64,000 nucleotides of DNA from contig QAMK01000010.1 of NCBI GenBank assembly GCA_003149915.1, positions 8,538 through 72,537 on the forward strand, given 5' to 3'. Shown piece by piece: positions 52,635 to 61,349 of this stretch (the stretch's first letter is position 1; each line of letters opens with the position of its first letter). Origin of the DNA: Bacillota bacterium. GTDB lineage: Bacteria > Bacillota_I > Bacilli_A > RF39 > UBA660. A model generated the notes under the pieces. It saw only the letters and a list, made by a program, of their open reading frames with translations, searched no databases and was not told the origin of the DNA. A program made the translations under genes and the position numbers.

Positions 52635-53117
52635 CTACTTCCATAAATATTTCAAACTCTTTATTTTAGGTAACGACTCCGGAAACTGATCGTTAGGATC
52701 AAACAAATAGCCTTTGCCACCACATTGATTCCAAAACATGACGTTATCTGGTCTATCGTCTACCAAAATATCATCCTTATCAGGAATATAAACTTCAGAC
52801 TTTTGGATAGATGGCGGAACAAATTGAATTGGCAACGTAATTCCTTGGTTTCGTAAAAAATGAACTTTAGCAATTTCTTCTACAATCAAATCGACATTTG
52901 TCAAAATCGTCGTTCTAGCATCGTCCATTTGCGAAACCTCCCGTAAAAGAGCGATAGCATCATCGATTACTGGTGATGTTCGAAGTAAAAAATCCCAATC
53001 CAATGTATTTGCAAATTCATTCCATGTCAGTCCTGGATATTGCCGTTTCAACTCGATCATTCTAGATTCTGTATCTAAAATGACACCATTAAAATCAATA
53101 AACTTACGTTCTTTCAT
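52635..53117 (-). CDS. HAD-superfamily protein with Asn at the acid/base site (160 aa)
   Basis: Resembles the short 5'-nucleotidase-like HAD proteins. Motif I reads KFIDFNGVILD: nucleophile Asp8 is kept, but the general acid/base Asp two residues on is Asn10. Motif II is TILTN (about 75-79), a Lys is in QKSEVY, and motif IV is DILVDDRPDNV. With Asp+2 changed, phosphatase turnover should be poor; some HAD enzymes with other chemistry lack this Asp. AAGGGGAG precedes ATG 53117. The physiological substrate is unknown. Confidence 0.75.
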   Translation of the reverse strand: MKERKFIDFNGVILDTESRMIELKRQYPGLTWNEFANTLDWDFLLRTSPVIDDAIALLREVSQMDDARTTILTNVDLIVEEIAKVHFLRNQGITLPIQFVPPSIQKSEVYIPDKDDILVDDRPDNVMFWNQCGGKGYLFDPNDQFPESLPKIKSLKYLWK

Positions 53118-53191
53118 AAAACTCCCCTTACCTTCTTACCTTCTTCATTATATACCCAGAAAGTAAAAAAGCGAATAGAATAGACAAGTTT

Positions 53192-53509
53192 TTACACCGA
53201 TTCTTCGTATTCCTTCGTACGGACAGTGACACCATCTATTTTTTGATACTCACGATGGCGATTCTTCTCGATTTTATGAAGCAACTCATGTTCCAAATCG
53301 ATTCCTAAAATTTCGGATAAACCCAATAAATAGATGATGACATCAGCAAATTCTTCCCCCAAATCATCTTTCTTTTTGCGGTAAGCTTCGTATGCTTCAG
53401 CCATCTCGCCATATGCTAGACAGAATTCTTTTTCAATGTTCGTCACGTTGAATCCTTTTTCAATCTTATTTTGATAAACTTGTTTTTGTAACGCTTTCAA
53501 ATCGACCAT
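53192..53509 (-). CDS. MazG-like nucleotide pyrophosphohydrolase (105 aa)
   Basis: A small all-alpha NTP pyrophosphohydrolase-like protein. The metal-binding pattern E-x-x-E ... E-x-x-D is visible: YGEMAEAYEAY (about 34-44) and LGEEFADVIIYLLGL (about 50-64). The length is that of single-domain MazG-like enzymes. It may clear non-canonical nucleoside triphosphates. GGAGGT precedes ATG 53509. It lies between the HAD gene and the ribosomal protein operon, with a terminator upstream. Confidence 0.85.
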   Translation of the reverse strand: MVDLKALQKQVYQNKIEKGFNVTNIEKEFCLAYGEMAEAYEAYRKKKDDLGEEFADVIIYLLGLSEILGIDLEHELLHKIEKNRHREYQKIDGVTVRTKEYEESV

Positions 53510-53562
53510 AATAGCACCTCCATATTGCTTTGTCTTTTATCATCATATCAAAAAAAGGCAAA

Positions 53563-53588
53563 CAAAAAAAGTGGCTATTACCACTTTT
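53563..53588 (-). terminator. Terminator of rplU-prp-rpmA
   Basis: An 8-bp stem AAAAGTGG/CCACTTTT and seven T on the minus strand, directly after the rpmA stop. Confidence 0.9.
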
Positions 53589-53592
53589 ACGG

Positions 53593-53880
53593 TTATTCTC
53601 CTACTGGATAGCAGCTTGCTTGCTTCTTATCCTTACCGACACGTTCGAACTTAACGATACCATCTACAGTTGAGTATAGAGTATCATCGCTTCCCTTTCT
53701 AACGTTTACACCAGGGAATACTTTTGTTCCTCTTTGACGATAAAGAATAGAACCAGCTGTTACAAATTCACCATCACTAGCTTTGGCACCAAGTCTACGA
53801 CCGATAGAATCACGACCATTAGATGTAGAACCTTGTCCTTTATGGTGAGCAAATAACTGAATATTAAACAAAAATCTCAT
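53593..53880 (-). CDS. rpmA: 50S ribosomal protein L27 (with cleaved N-terminal extension)
   Basis: A component of the peptidyl-transferase region of the 50S subunit. It has 95 residues. The mature family start [21 protein letters not shown] is preceded by [10 protein letters not shown], the extension that in Firmicutes is removed by the protease Prp between Phe and Ala. The gene for Prp lies directly upstream and overlaps the rpmA ATG by 4 bp. His-His in AHHKG instead of the usual AHKKG is a small variation. Confidence 0.97.
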   Translation of the reverse strand: MRFLFNIQLFAHHKGQGSTSNGRDSIGRRLGAKASDGEFVTAGSILYRQRGTKVFPGVNVRKGSDDTLYSTVDGIVKFERVGKDKKQASCYPVGE

Positions 53881-54197
53881 TTGGTATCCTCCTTACTAAT
53901 TATTTTTAAATTCTTCGGATATTGGTCATGTAACTCTTCCAATAAAGAAATCATATTGGCAAGTAACGTTTGACAAACATCACTACTATTTTGTACTTGA
54001 ATCAACACGCCTTTCGAATCTTGTCTCGCTAAAATCCAATCTTTATCGATTTCTAAAATGCCATTCACTGTCGTAATCACACAAGAACTGACAGCAGCAC
54101 AGACGATATCTTTTCCAAAATCATCGTACATCGCATGACCTTGAATCGATACTTCTTGAATTTGTTGATTCTTTTTCGTTACAGAAACTTTAATCAT
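53877..54197 (-). CDS. prp: Ribosomal-processing cysteine protease Prp
   Basis: Removes the N-terminal extension of L27, a step needed for ribosome function in Firmicutes. It has 106 residues. The catalytic pair is visible: His21 in [16 protein letters not shown] and Cys33 at the end of the same block, followed by [13 protein letters not shown]. The gene sits between rplU and rpmA, the conserved order in Firmicutes. There is no binding site of its own; it begins 2 nt after rplU and is translationally coupled. Confidence 0.95.
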   Translation of the reverse strand: MIKVSVTKKNQQIQEVSIQGHAMYDDFGKDIVCAAVSSCVITTVNGILEIDKDWILARQDSKGVLIQVQNSSDVCQTLLANMISLLEELHDQYPKNLKIISKEDTK

Positions 54198-54199
54198 AA

Positions 54200-54502
54200 T
54201 TAACCATTAATCTTTGTAATTTCAACTTTTGTATATGGTTGTCTATGACCTTGTTTTTTACGGTTACTATTTCCTTTTTGTTTGTAAGTATAAATCGTAA
54301 TTTTCTTACCTTTACCTTGTTTCAAAACTTTTCCAGAAACAGTAGCACCTTTTACAAGCGGATTACCAATTTTGTCATCAAGCATTAAAACTTCATCAAA
54401 AGTAACTGTATCGTTTTCATTTGCTGCAATCTTTTCTAAAAATAGAACAGTTCCTTCAGTTACGTAATATTGCTTTCCACCATGTCTAATAACTGCTTTC
54501 AT
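54200..54502 (-). CDS. rplU: 50S ribosomal protein L21
   Basis: A 100-residue 50S protein that binds 23S rRNA. Family blocks are [23 protein letters not shown] at the start, [21 protein letters not shown] in the middle and [18 protein letters not shown] at the end. AAGGAGG precedes ATG 54502. First gene of rplU-prp-rpmA; the upstream leader may carry autoregulation. Confidence 0.98.
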   Translation of the reverse strand: MKAVIRHGGKQYYVTEGTVLFLEKIAANENDTVTFDEVLMLDDKIGNPLVKGATVSGKVLKQGKGKKITIYTYKQKGNSNRKKQGHRQPYTKVEITKING

Positions 54503-54642
54503 GAATATACCTCCTTATTTTTTTGACTAGACTCACTCGGAAGGTACAAGAATAAACTTGTTTTTTAACCTTTTTGATGTGGTTTGAGCACTAAGAGGCT
54601 TCAAACATATAATATTTAAACATAAAACCACAAAATAGTCAA
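54503..54642 (-). promoter_or_regulatory. Leader of rplU (candidate L21 leader) and -35 box
   Basis: A TTGACT -35 box lies at 54637-54642 on the minus strand with a poor -10 region (TTAAAT). The leader forms a hairpin GTTTGA-AGC/GCT-CAAAC with loop CTCTTAGT at about 54580-54606. L21 leaders are a known RNA family in Firmicutes; I see position and a hairpin but cannot confirm the consensus. Confidence 0.45.
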
Positions 54643-54648
54643 ACAAAA

Positions 54649-55569
54649 TCAATCGTTTCCTAAGAATTTAGACTTTCGGTACAAATCGACAGAAGGAACA
54701 CCGCGCACTTTGACATACTCTTTCGGACAATCCTCTAAGGAATGATGTTCCATGAACGTTTCCACGTCGTCACGATGATCTCCAAAATAATATCTCGCAA
54801 GACACACACCATCATCTGTTAACAAAGGTTTGACAACATGTTCGACAACAGAATAAAAAGAATGTAATTCTGTCACATAATCAGCTGCTCCATACGGTCT
54901 AAAGTCACCCCAATCAAAGATGTTGGATAACAAAATGGTTCCATAATACCCTTTTTTATTCAAAATACATTGTGGTAACGATGAGAAATCAGCCGTATAA
55001 AACCGAATATTAATTTGATTTAAACGTTTTTGTAAATTGTCGTAGTTTTCTTCTGAATAGTAATTTGCATCCGAAATCAAAGGCACCATTTCCGTTCGAA
55101 ATAAATTAGTAATTTTACTAGAATCTTTCACATTCCTATAAATAGAAAACCAAAACTTCTGTGCATCCTCTGGCATCTCATAAAAAATCTCATTACAAAT
55201 CTTTGGTGAAAACGATGCATCGGGATTATCAGAAGTTGGAATAAATTCCAAAAACTCTTCTCTAGATAAACATCTAATGGCTGCTAACTTCAATTCCCCA
55301 TAATATTTGACCAACGGATTCTTATCAAAGGCATCGATGGAAGAAGCACCATTTTGGGCTAAAAACAAAGCCTGATCCAAAGAACCAGTAATGGTAAGTG
55401 CCGGTTGATTCGCTATCGAAAAATAAGGTAAATACCCTGGAATCCATTCGTTACTAAAGGCAAAAACTTTACTGTAATCGGACTGAACTAAAAAACGTGG
55501 AACTGAAAAACCATTACGAATAATACGCAATGCTTCTTTAACATCTTTCTCTACTTCGTAATCTGTCAC
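54649..55569 (-). CDS. DUF3419-like (BtaA-like) SAM-binding protein (306 aa)
   Basis: The block LTITGSLDQALFLAQNGASSIDAFDKNPLVKYYGELKLAAIRCL (about 57-100) has the layout of DUF3419/BtaA proteins: a Rossmann-type SAM site with GSxDQ, an acidic residue at the second strand (DAFDKNP) and the family's ELKLAAIR helix. BtaA transfers the aminocarboxypropyl group of SAM to diacylglycerol to form betaine-lipid precursors; whether this protein does so is not clear. It starts at GTG 55569 behind GAGGG. It is 67 nt downstream of the RNase J-type gene. Confidence 0.6.
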   Translation of the reverse strand: MTDYEVEKDVKEALRIIRNGFSVPRFLVQSDYSKVFAFSNEWIPGYLPYFSIANQPALTITGSLDQALFLAQNGASSIDAFDKNPLVKYYGELKLAAIRCLSREEFLEFIPTSDNPDASFSPKICNEIFYEMPEDAQKFWFSIYRNVKDSSKITNLFRTEMVPLISDANYYSEENYDNLQKRLNQINIRFYTADFSSLPQCILNKKGYYGTILLSNIFDWGDFRPYGAADYVTELHSFYSVVEHVVKPLLTDDGVCLARYYFGDHRDDVETFMEHHSLEDCPKEYVKVRGVPSVDLYRKSKFLGND

Positions 55570-55623
55570 TAGCCATCCCTCTTTCTTGGCGAGTATTATA
55601 ACAGAAATACGTTCAAAAGTAAA

Positions 55624-55647
55624 TAAAAAGAAGTCCTTAGACTTCTT
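55624..55647 (-). terminator. Terminator of the RNase J-type gene
   Basis: An 8-bp stem AAGAAGTC/GACTTCTT and T-rich tail on the minus strand. Confidence 0.88.
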
Positions 55648-57292
55648 GAATGACAGTAATAATCATCGGTTTACATTCTGTTTCTTTGTAATAGTACTTT
55701 CCTAGAGTCTCACGAACTTCGTTCTTAATCTGACTATAATCGATACGATGAGCATCTGCCGCAATATTTTGATTGATAATATCCAAACAGATTTCTTTGG
55801 TTTCACTAATTAAGTCTAAATTATCACGAACAAAGATAAATCCACGCGTAAGTACTTCTGGTCCTGCCAAAATTTGTTTCGTTGCCCGGTCTAACGTACA
55901 ACTGATAATGACGATACCGTTTTCTCCTAACATTTCACGGTCTTTTAAGACAAGTTCTCCAATGTCACCTTGACTCTTACCATCGATTAAGATTTCATCG
56001 ACTGGCACTTTCTCAGGAGAGTGATCTAGTACTCCATTCGTAAAACTTGCAATATCGCCATTTTGTTTCAAAATGATGTTCTCTTTTGGAATTCCTAAAC
56101 TTTCTGCTACTTCGGCATTAGCATACTGCTTGCGGTACTCCCCTTTGACTGGGAAGTAGTACTTCGGATTCATCAAATTAATCATCAACATCAAATCTTC
56201 TCTAGAAGCATGATGAAGTAAATGTTTCTTAGTAGAAAGTGCAACGACATCACAATTGTGCATAGCAATCTCATCCATGATTTCAGCACTTCTCTTCTCG
56301 ATTCCCTCATAAGCAGGTTCTGTAATAAAGATTGTATCCGTTTCCTTTAATTTGATATATTTATCAAACCCGTTGATGATACGGTCCAAATTGGCAAACG
56401 GTTTTTCTTTTCCATCGGAAATCAAAACGACAACGTTCTTATCATTTAAATTAGATAAGTCACCAATTCGACTTCGATCAAACGTCAAATATCCCAAATC
56501 CAAACATTTATTGATCGTATCTTGTAAATTTTTTCCCATGACGACGACATTTCGTTTGGTCTTCATGACTTCATTAAAGATTTCTTGAATACGATAAATG
56601 TGAGCCGTAAAAATTGTTGCAATGATACGGTCGTCACTCTTTCGCAAAACTTCTCGAATGACAGAACAAACGCGGTTATTAGGACTTGTGTGGCCCTCTT
56701 TATCCGCATAGAAAGACTCGCTTAACAAACACAAAACACCTTGTTTGCCAACGTATGCAAGTTTACCAATATCGGTTTTATAAGAACCCATCATCGTTGA
56801 ATCGAAGACGAAATCTCCCGTATAGACGATGGCACCATCCTTCGTATAAAGAACATATGCGACCGCATCTGGAATCGAATGTGTCACACTGATTGGGAAA
56901 ATAGAAAGTCCATGACCAAAATCAATTTTATTATGAGGTCGAATCTCATGTAAGTGATTTGCTCGAATGTGGTTCTCTTCCAAATCCTGTTTTAAAATTT
57001 CCATCGTCAAACGAGTTCCATAAACCGGAATGTTTGGCATACTTTCTAGAATATCAGGAACTGCTCCCATATTCTCATCATGTCCATGGGTTAAAAAGAT
57101 TCCTCGAATTCTCTTTTCATTTTGTTTTAAATACGTAAAATCAGGAATGATATAATCCACTCCTAGCATATTATCTGTTCCATGCTTTAGGCCAGCATCA
57201 AATATAAAAATATCTTTGTTTACGGATACGACATACATGTTTTTACCGTTTTCGTTCAAGCCACCCAAAGCAAATATTTTAATTTTATTCAC
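55637..57292 (-). CDS. RNase J paralogue with altered active site (RNase J2-like)
   Basis: A beta-CASP metallo-beta-lactamase protein of 551 residues, the length of RNase J. The metal motif that should read HGHEDH is H69-G-H71-D-E73-N74, the strand SDSTN is SESFY, the beta-CASP GSQGEP is DGKEKP, HVSGHA reads HLLHHA, and the PVHGEYR His is Lys (PVKGEYR). THSIPDA and YTGDF are kept. B. subtilis RNase J2 is likewise degenerate and acts as a partner of J1. I infer the same here: a structural subunit with little activity. The start is GTG 57292 behind AAGGAG. An active J1 should be elsewhere in the genome. Confidence 0.85.
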   Translation of the reverse strand: MNKIKIFALGGLNENGKNMYVVSVNKDIFIFDAGLKHGTDNMLGVDYIIPDFTYLKQNEKRIRGIFLTHGHDENMGAVPDILESMPNIPVYGTRLTMEILKQDLEENHIRANHLHEIRPHNKIDFGHGLSIFPISVTHSIPDAVAYVLYTKDGAIVYTGDFVFDSTMMGSYKTDIGKLAYVGKQGVLCLLSESFYADKEGHTSPNNRVCSVIREVLRKSDDRIIATIFTAHIYRIQEIFNEVMKTKRNVVVMGKNLQDTINKCLDLGYLTFDRSRIGDLSNLNDKNVVVLISDGKEKPFANLDRIINGFDKYIKLKETDTIFITEPAYEGIEKRSAEIMDEIAMHNCDVVALSTKKHLLHHASREDLMLMINLMNPKYYFPVKGEYRKQYANAEVAESLGIPKENIILKQNGDIASFTNGVLDHSPEKVPVDEILIDGKSQGDIGELVLKDREMLGENGIVIISCTLDRATKQILAGPEVLTRGFIFVRDNLDLISETKEICLDIINQNIAADAHRIDYSQIKNEVRETLGKYYYKETECKPMIITVIQEV

Positions 57293-57344
57293 AATAAATC
57301 TCCTTTCTTAATTTTTCATCGTAAATGAAACCTTTCTCATTATA

Positions 57345-57377
57345 GCAAAAAAAAAGATTTTTTTCAAATTGAAATCT
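57345..57377 (-). terminator. Terminator of the gene at 57391-58356
   Basis: The minus strand has AGATTT/AAATCT followed by a long T-run; the stem is short, so the call is moderate. Confidence 0.55.
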
Positions 57378-57390
57378 CTTTTTATTATTT

Positions 57391-58356
57391 TCAACGTGGA
57401 AACCGTAACACTTTCACTCTTGTCGTTCTTGGATTCGGATTCATTATCTCATCATTACAATCTTGATAAGCATTGCTAAATGGAACAAAATTATCGTAAG
57501 TAATGGTTTTGTTTTGAATACAAAGTACAGATCCACCATTATAAATCATAGAAGAAAGAAATGCTGTACTGCCATAATTAGCCAAAACAAAATCTGCATT
57601 TTGAAATGCTCTACTCATCTTAACATCTTTAATTTTCATCGGTTGAACAAAAAATCGATTACCATTTTTTAACGACAATTCAAAAACATCAGTCGGTTCA
57701 AAATCAGAAAAAGAGCATTTGAGAGAACGACGAATAGTATCCTTTACTTCGTCACTTACAGAATCCGAAAAAACATGATTCAAATTACAAAAATATACAA
57801 TCGGACCATCTTCCGTGTCTTTCTTTAATTTAACAAAAACGTTTACCAATTGTCCAAACCGATTAAAGATGGCAGCACAATTCATAAAATGATGGGGAAA
57901 ACAAGAAATTTGGTCACAAGGAAGACAACTGTCATCAGAAATCGAATCGATTATAGAAAGTAATGATGAACCAAAAGAAAGTTCCTGTCTAAAATCTTCT
58001 AAAGTTCCACTATGAGAAACAGGAATATCGTGTGGAAGTACAGAGCCAAACTTCTCAAAATCATTAGCCAAACACGGCAAAGTATTTCGGTTTGGAAGAT
58101 GTTTTAACTCTTCTTCGCTAATTGGACAATTGCGAACAGTTCCATCGATAGAAGATAAAAGATAAGTGCGTTTTTCAGGATTCCTAAAATCTGTAGTTTT
58201 TCCATCTAAAATATAGAGAGCATTCCCTGTCTTTTTATTTTCTTCTAATAAATAAAGTCGTTCAGCATCAACCTTTTCGTAAGATCCATCTTTTGCTAAA
58301 TCTTGACGAGTAAAATCAATAGGCTTTTGAATCAACAAAGTAAATAATATGTTCAT
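57391..58356 (-). CDS. Hypothetical protein (321 aa)
   Basis: I set the start at ATG 58356 (MNILFTLLIQKP) behind GGGGATTGGTG; the frame extends 9 codons further. A soluble protein with about nine Cys spread along the chain, three of them close together (SCLPCDQISCFPHH). The C-terminal part is basic. I do not recognise it. The Cys and His in CLPCDQISCFPHHFMNC could bind a metal, but spacing does not match a standard zinc finger. It stands alone between two terminators. Confidence 0.6.
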   Translation of the reverse strand: MNILFTLLIQKPIDFTRQDLAKDGSYEKVDAERLYLLEENKKTGNALYILDGKTTDFRNPEKRTYLLSSIDGTVRNCPISEEELKHLPNRNTLPCLANDFEKFGSVLPHDIPVSHSGTLEDFRQELSFGSSLLSIIDSISDDSCLPCDQISCFPHHFMNCAAIFNRFGQLVNVFVKLKKDTEDGPIVYFCNLNHVFSDSVSDEVKDTIRRSLKCSFSDFEPTDVFELSLKNGNRFFVQPMKIKDVKMSRAFQNADFVLANYGSTAFLSSMIYNGGSVLCIQNKTITYDNFVPFSNAYQDCNDEIMNPNPRTTRVKVLRFPR

Positions 58357-58414
58357 TTTCACCAATCCCCTTTTTTTCGACACATATTATAGCAAAAAAA
58401 AGGAAAAAACGCAA

Positions 58415-58436
58415 GAAAAAATGCCGATGTGGCATC
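58415..58436 (-). terminator. Terminator of the gene at 58437-58856
   Basis: The minus strand has ATGCC/GGCAT with a 5-nt loop and six T. Confidence 0.7.
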
Positions 58437-58856
58437 TTATCTAGAATAACGTTTATGATATTTTAACTGTTTTTCTAACTCGTATTCATAAGTAGGCTTT
58501 AAAGGACGATAGCTAACGTTCTTTTGACCTTTCAAAAAGTTTTTCGTACGATTTAAAATTTGTTCTACCTGCTCTGAATCTGTTATAGATAAGCCAGCAC
58601 TAACACTAGCAAACATCTCCGGTTCAAAAATACTTGCAAAACCATTTTTCTTTAATAGATTCAATACCTTTGCTCGTGTTGGATCATCAGGTCCATAAGA
58701 ATAATCCAAAACACTAAACGATACACTTCCTGGTTGAATGGCAAGTGAAGCAACATCATAACCATTTACTTCATAACCGACATCTAAACATTCCGTCTCG
58801 TCAAACGTTTCCCCTTGTCTGCAACCATACAAAACATGAAATTTCTGATAACTCAC
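58437..58856 (-). CDS. Hypothetical protein (139 aa)
   Basis: A soluble protein starting at GTG 58856 behind GGAGGAA. The middle reads YDVASLAIQPGSVSFSVLDY and the C-terminus is rich in Lys, Tyr and Arg. I do not recognise it. It shows a weak resemblance in order (DV-x-SL, then P-x-SVS, then a Leu/Lys helix) to the frameshifted gene at 58939-59392, so the two may be old tandem copies. It lies downstream of rnc and the broken gene. Confidence 0.6.
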   Translation of the reverse strand: MSYQKFHVLYGCRQGETFDETECLDVGYEVNGYDVASLAIQPGSVSFSVLDYSYGPDDPTRAKVLNLLKKNGFASIFEPEMFASVSAGLSITDSEQVEQILNRTKNFLKGQKNVSYRPLKPTYEYELEKQLKYHKRYSR

Positions 58857-58938
58857 TCTATATTCCTCCCTATGTGCCTATCATAACACACTAACTAAGA
58901 AAGAACAATGAATTTTAAAAAGTTTTGCGGGTGGCCAT

Positions 58939-59392
58939 CTATTTAACGAGTTTTCTTGTCTTTTGATTCGTTAAGCAAACAGAGTCTTGTAACTCATCCA
59001 TCTTTTGAGGTGAGACAGAAGATACATATAAATTGGACATTTTAGAAGGATTCGATTTCACATGTTGAATAATCGTTTTCATCATCTTTCGATTTGTAGT
59101 AGGTCTATTACTAAGTGTTCCAATTAGATATCCATCTTGGCGAGAACTTTTTTGCCAAACAGAAGAGTTGAAACTGAAAGTTGTACCGATACATTGTGGG
59201 AGAATCCACTTAGATAACAAATGCGTTGCTACCTTATTGTCTTCCCGTTTAAATAAACTAACTGACGGATCTACATACAAAGAGGCAATCTAACGACCGT
59301 ACGTCTGTTGAATTAAAAAGATACGATTTGGTCAATCTAAACTCATCAACTCTTTCCAAATATACATGATAACTACTGGTTTCGTAATTCAT
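58939..59392 (-). pseudogene. Frameshifted gene downstream of rnc
   Basis: The first part starts at ATG 59392 (MNYETSSYHVYLERVDEF) behind AGGAG and stops at 59258. The second part is open in the +1 frame from about 59280 to 58939 (YVDPSVSLFKREDN...), but it has no ATG and no binding site; its only start would be TTG 59280. Joining them by a single shift at CTCTTTG (about 59278-59284) gives one product of about 150 residues. This is either an inactivated gene, an assembly error or a frameshift made on purpose. The family is not recognised. Confidence 0.6.
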
Positions 59393-59435
59393 AGCATTTT
59401 CTCCTAAAGTGACACCTATCGTAGCACAGCTTTCC

Positions 59436-60101
59436 TTATTTTGCAAGTTTCGATAAGGCAATCCGAGCCGCTTCTTGTTCAGACTCCTTCTTGCTTCCAG
59501 CGACACCCACGCCGTAACTGACGTCATCCACTTTTACTTCCGTCGTAAACGTACGATTATGAGCCGGCCCCTCTTCCTTCACAAGTTCGTAACTGACACT
59601 CTTTTGATCTGTCTGTACGGCTTCCTGTAAAGCACTCTTGTAATCTTCAAAAAACGTAACATCCGGATTTTTAATATATGGTACGACGATATGTAGGATG
59701 ACCTGTCTTGCTTTGGCATACCCTTGATCGATGTAAATGGCACCCATCAATGCCTCAAAAATATCGGCCATGATGACCTTTTTAAATCTACCACCCGACT
59801 CCTCTTCGCCATGACCAACTTTAATATAGTCACTCAAATGCAAATCGATGGCATATTGATAATTGGCATTTTCACAAACGTAACTTGCTCGCACCTTCGT
59901 CATATCTCCCTCTGACTCGTGAGCATTGTTATATAAATAATCTGCCAATACCAAATCGAGTACCGCATCTCCCAAAAACTCCAAACGTTCATAATCAGCC
60001 TTTAAATGATTCTCATAAACATAGGAAGAATGTTGAAAAGCCGTCTCATATAATTTCTTGTTTTTTGGTTTAATTTTTAATCGTTCTAATAGTTCTTCCA
60101 T
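59436..60101 (-). CDS. rnc: Ribonuclease III
   Basis: Cuts double-stranded RNA, including rRNA precursors and structured mRNAs. It has 221 residues. The catalytic signature YERLEFLGDAVLDLVLADYL (about 38-57) with its Glu and Asp ligands, and the second acidic pair in MADIFEALMGAIYIDQG (about 108-124) are intact. A double-stranded-RNA-binding domain follows (about 150-220: DYKSALQEAVQ, then VAGSKKESEQEAARIAL). GGTG precedes ATG 60101. In many Firmicutes it precedes smc; here a frameshifted unknown gene follows. Confidence 0.97.
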   Translation of the reverse strand: MEELLERLKIKPKNKKLYETAFQHSSYVYENHLKADYERLEFLGDAVLDLVLADYLYNNAHESEGDMTKVRASYVCENANYQYAIDLHLSDYIKVGHGEEESGGRFKKVIMADIFEALMGAIYIDQGYAKARQVILHIVVPYIKNPDVTFFEDYKSALQEAVQTDQKSVSYELVKEEGPAHNRTFTTEVKVDDVSYGVGVAGSKKESEQEAARIALSKLAK

Positions 60102-60168
60102 TTTTCTTCACCAGAATCATTGTATCAAAAATGAGCCAAAAAGCCAACTATAATTCAAATCAAGTAAC

Positions 60169-60197
60169 TTGTAAAAAAAAGCGAGGTATAGTACAAT
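60169..60197 (+). promoter_or_regulatory. Sigma-A type promoter of the yidD unit
   Basis: TTGTAA, 17 nt, TACAAT, 19 nt upstream of the yidD start codon. Confidence 0.7.
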
Positions 60198-60215
60198 ATT
60201 AATGGTGAAACATAA

Positions 60216-60452
60216 ATGAAATACTTCCTAGTCGGACTCATAAAAATTTATCAATTAATTCCTGGCCCTTGGCACGATGCTTGTCGGTTCACTCCTACTT
60301 GTTCCAATTATGCCATCGAAGCCATCAAAATCCACGGAAGTTTAAAAGGAACATATCTCGCTACCAAACGAGTACTTCGGTGCAATCCGTTTAGCAAACC
60401 CGGATATGATCCCGTCCCACCAAAAAAGGAGAAAAGACATGAAGCAAGCTAA
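60216..60452 (+). CDS. yidD: Membrane protein insertion efficiency factor YidD
   Basis: A small (78 aa) amphipathic protein on the inner face of the membrane that assists YidC/Sec in membrane protein insertion. The conserved core [35 protein letters not shown] (about 7-41, quoted here in part: [19 protein letters not shown]) and the downstream [15 protein letters not shown] are intact. yidC is not in the window. The 3' end overlaps the next gene's start by 14 bp. Confidence 0.95.
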   Translation: MKYFLVGLIKIYQLIPGPWHDACRFTPTCSNYAIEAIKIHGSLKGTYLATKRVLRCNPFSKPGYDPVPPKKEKRHEAS

Positions 60453-61329
60453 AAAAATATTTTTATTGTTATTATTAGTTGGAATCACATCGCTAACAAC
60501 CGGATGCTTTAAAAGAGATTCCCTAGAAGATATTGAAATTATGACGACGGTCTATCCGATCGAATACGTCACAAACTATTTATATGGAGAACATTCCTTA
60601 GTAAACTCTATCTATCCAGATGATACGAATACTTACGACTACACGTTAAGTGAAAAACAGATGAACGATTACAGTAAAAAAGAACTGTTCATATACAATG
60701 CCGTTACCAAAGATAAAGACATCGCTCTAGACTTTCTAGAAAGAAATAACGACTTACTAATCATCGATGCTTCTTCTGGAATCGACTTAACCTATGGAAC
60801 AGAAGAACTTTGGTTAAATCCATCACACTTACTAATGATGAGTCAAAATATCAAAAACGGTTTAGAAGAATACATCACGAACAGTTATTTAAAGAAAGAA
60901 ATCGATGATCGTTACAAAGAATTACAAGTAACTTTATCCGAACTAGATGCCGAAATTAAATTGACAGCAGAAAATGCTACTTACAAAACAATCGTCGTAT
61001 CAAACGACACATTAAAATTCTTAGAAAAGTATGGCTTTACGGTATATTCTCTAGATGATAGAAACTCTGCTCCGACAGAAAAGACAATTAACGACGTCAA
61101 AAATTTAATTAAGAACGGCCAAGTTAGTACCATCTTCATCTTACAATACGACTCAATTAATTCTACCATTCAAGGTATCATAGATGAAACGGGAATATCG
61201 ACGACAGAATTCAAACGACTGGATTCAATTACCGATGAAGAACGTGACAACAAAGAAGATTATGTCACATTGATGAACGACAACATCGACTTATTAAAAA
61301 ATACTCTATACCAACAAGAAGAGGCTTAA
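60439..61329 (+). CDS. ZnuA-like lipoprotein lacking metal ligands (296 aa)
   Basis: Start ATG 60439 ([10 protein letters not shown]) behind AAGGAG. A signal peptide ends in SLTTGC, so it is probably lipidated at Cys23. The mature part follows the ZnuA/AdcA-type substrate-binding fold: [17 protein letters not shown], then a long central helix ([22 protein letters not shown]), then the second lobe ([20 protein letters not shown]). But the places where the family has its metal His residues read TYDY (65-68), EELWLNP and SNDTL, so none of the usual ligands is seen. No ABC transporter genes follow. It may bind something else or act as a structural lipoprotein. A strong terminator ends it. Confidence 0.65.
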   Translation: MKQAKKIFLLLLLVGITSLTTGCFKRDSLEDIEIMTTVYPIEYVTNYLYGEHSLVNSIYPDDTNTYDYTLSEKQMNDYSKKELFIYNAVTKDKDIALDFLERNNDLLIIDASSGIDLTYGTEELWLNPSHLLMMSQNIKNGLEEYITNSYLKKEIDDRYKELQVTLSELDAEIKLTAENATYKTIVVSNDTLKFLEKYGFTVYSLDDRNSAPTEKTINDVKNLIKNGQVSTIFILQYDSINSTIQGIIDETGISTTEFKRLDSITDEERDNKEDYVTLMNDNIDLLKNTLYQQEEA

Positions 61330-61349
61330 TGGATAAGCCTCTTTTTTAA
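61319..61349. terminator. Terminator between convergent genes
   Basis: A 9-bp stem AAGAGGCTT/AAGCCTCTT with a 7-nt loop and TTTTTT on the plus strand, covering the stop codons at 61329 and 61326. Confidence 0.88.
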
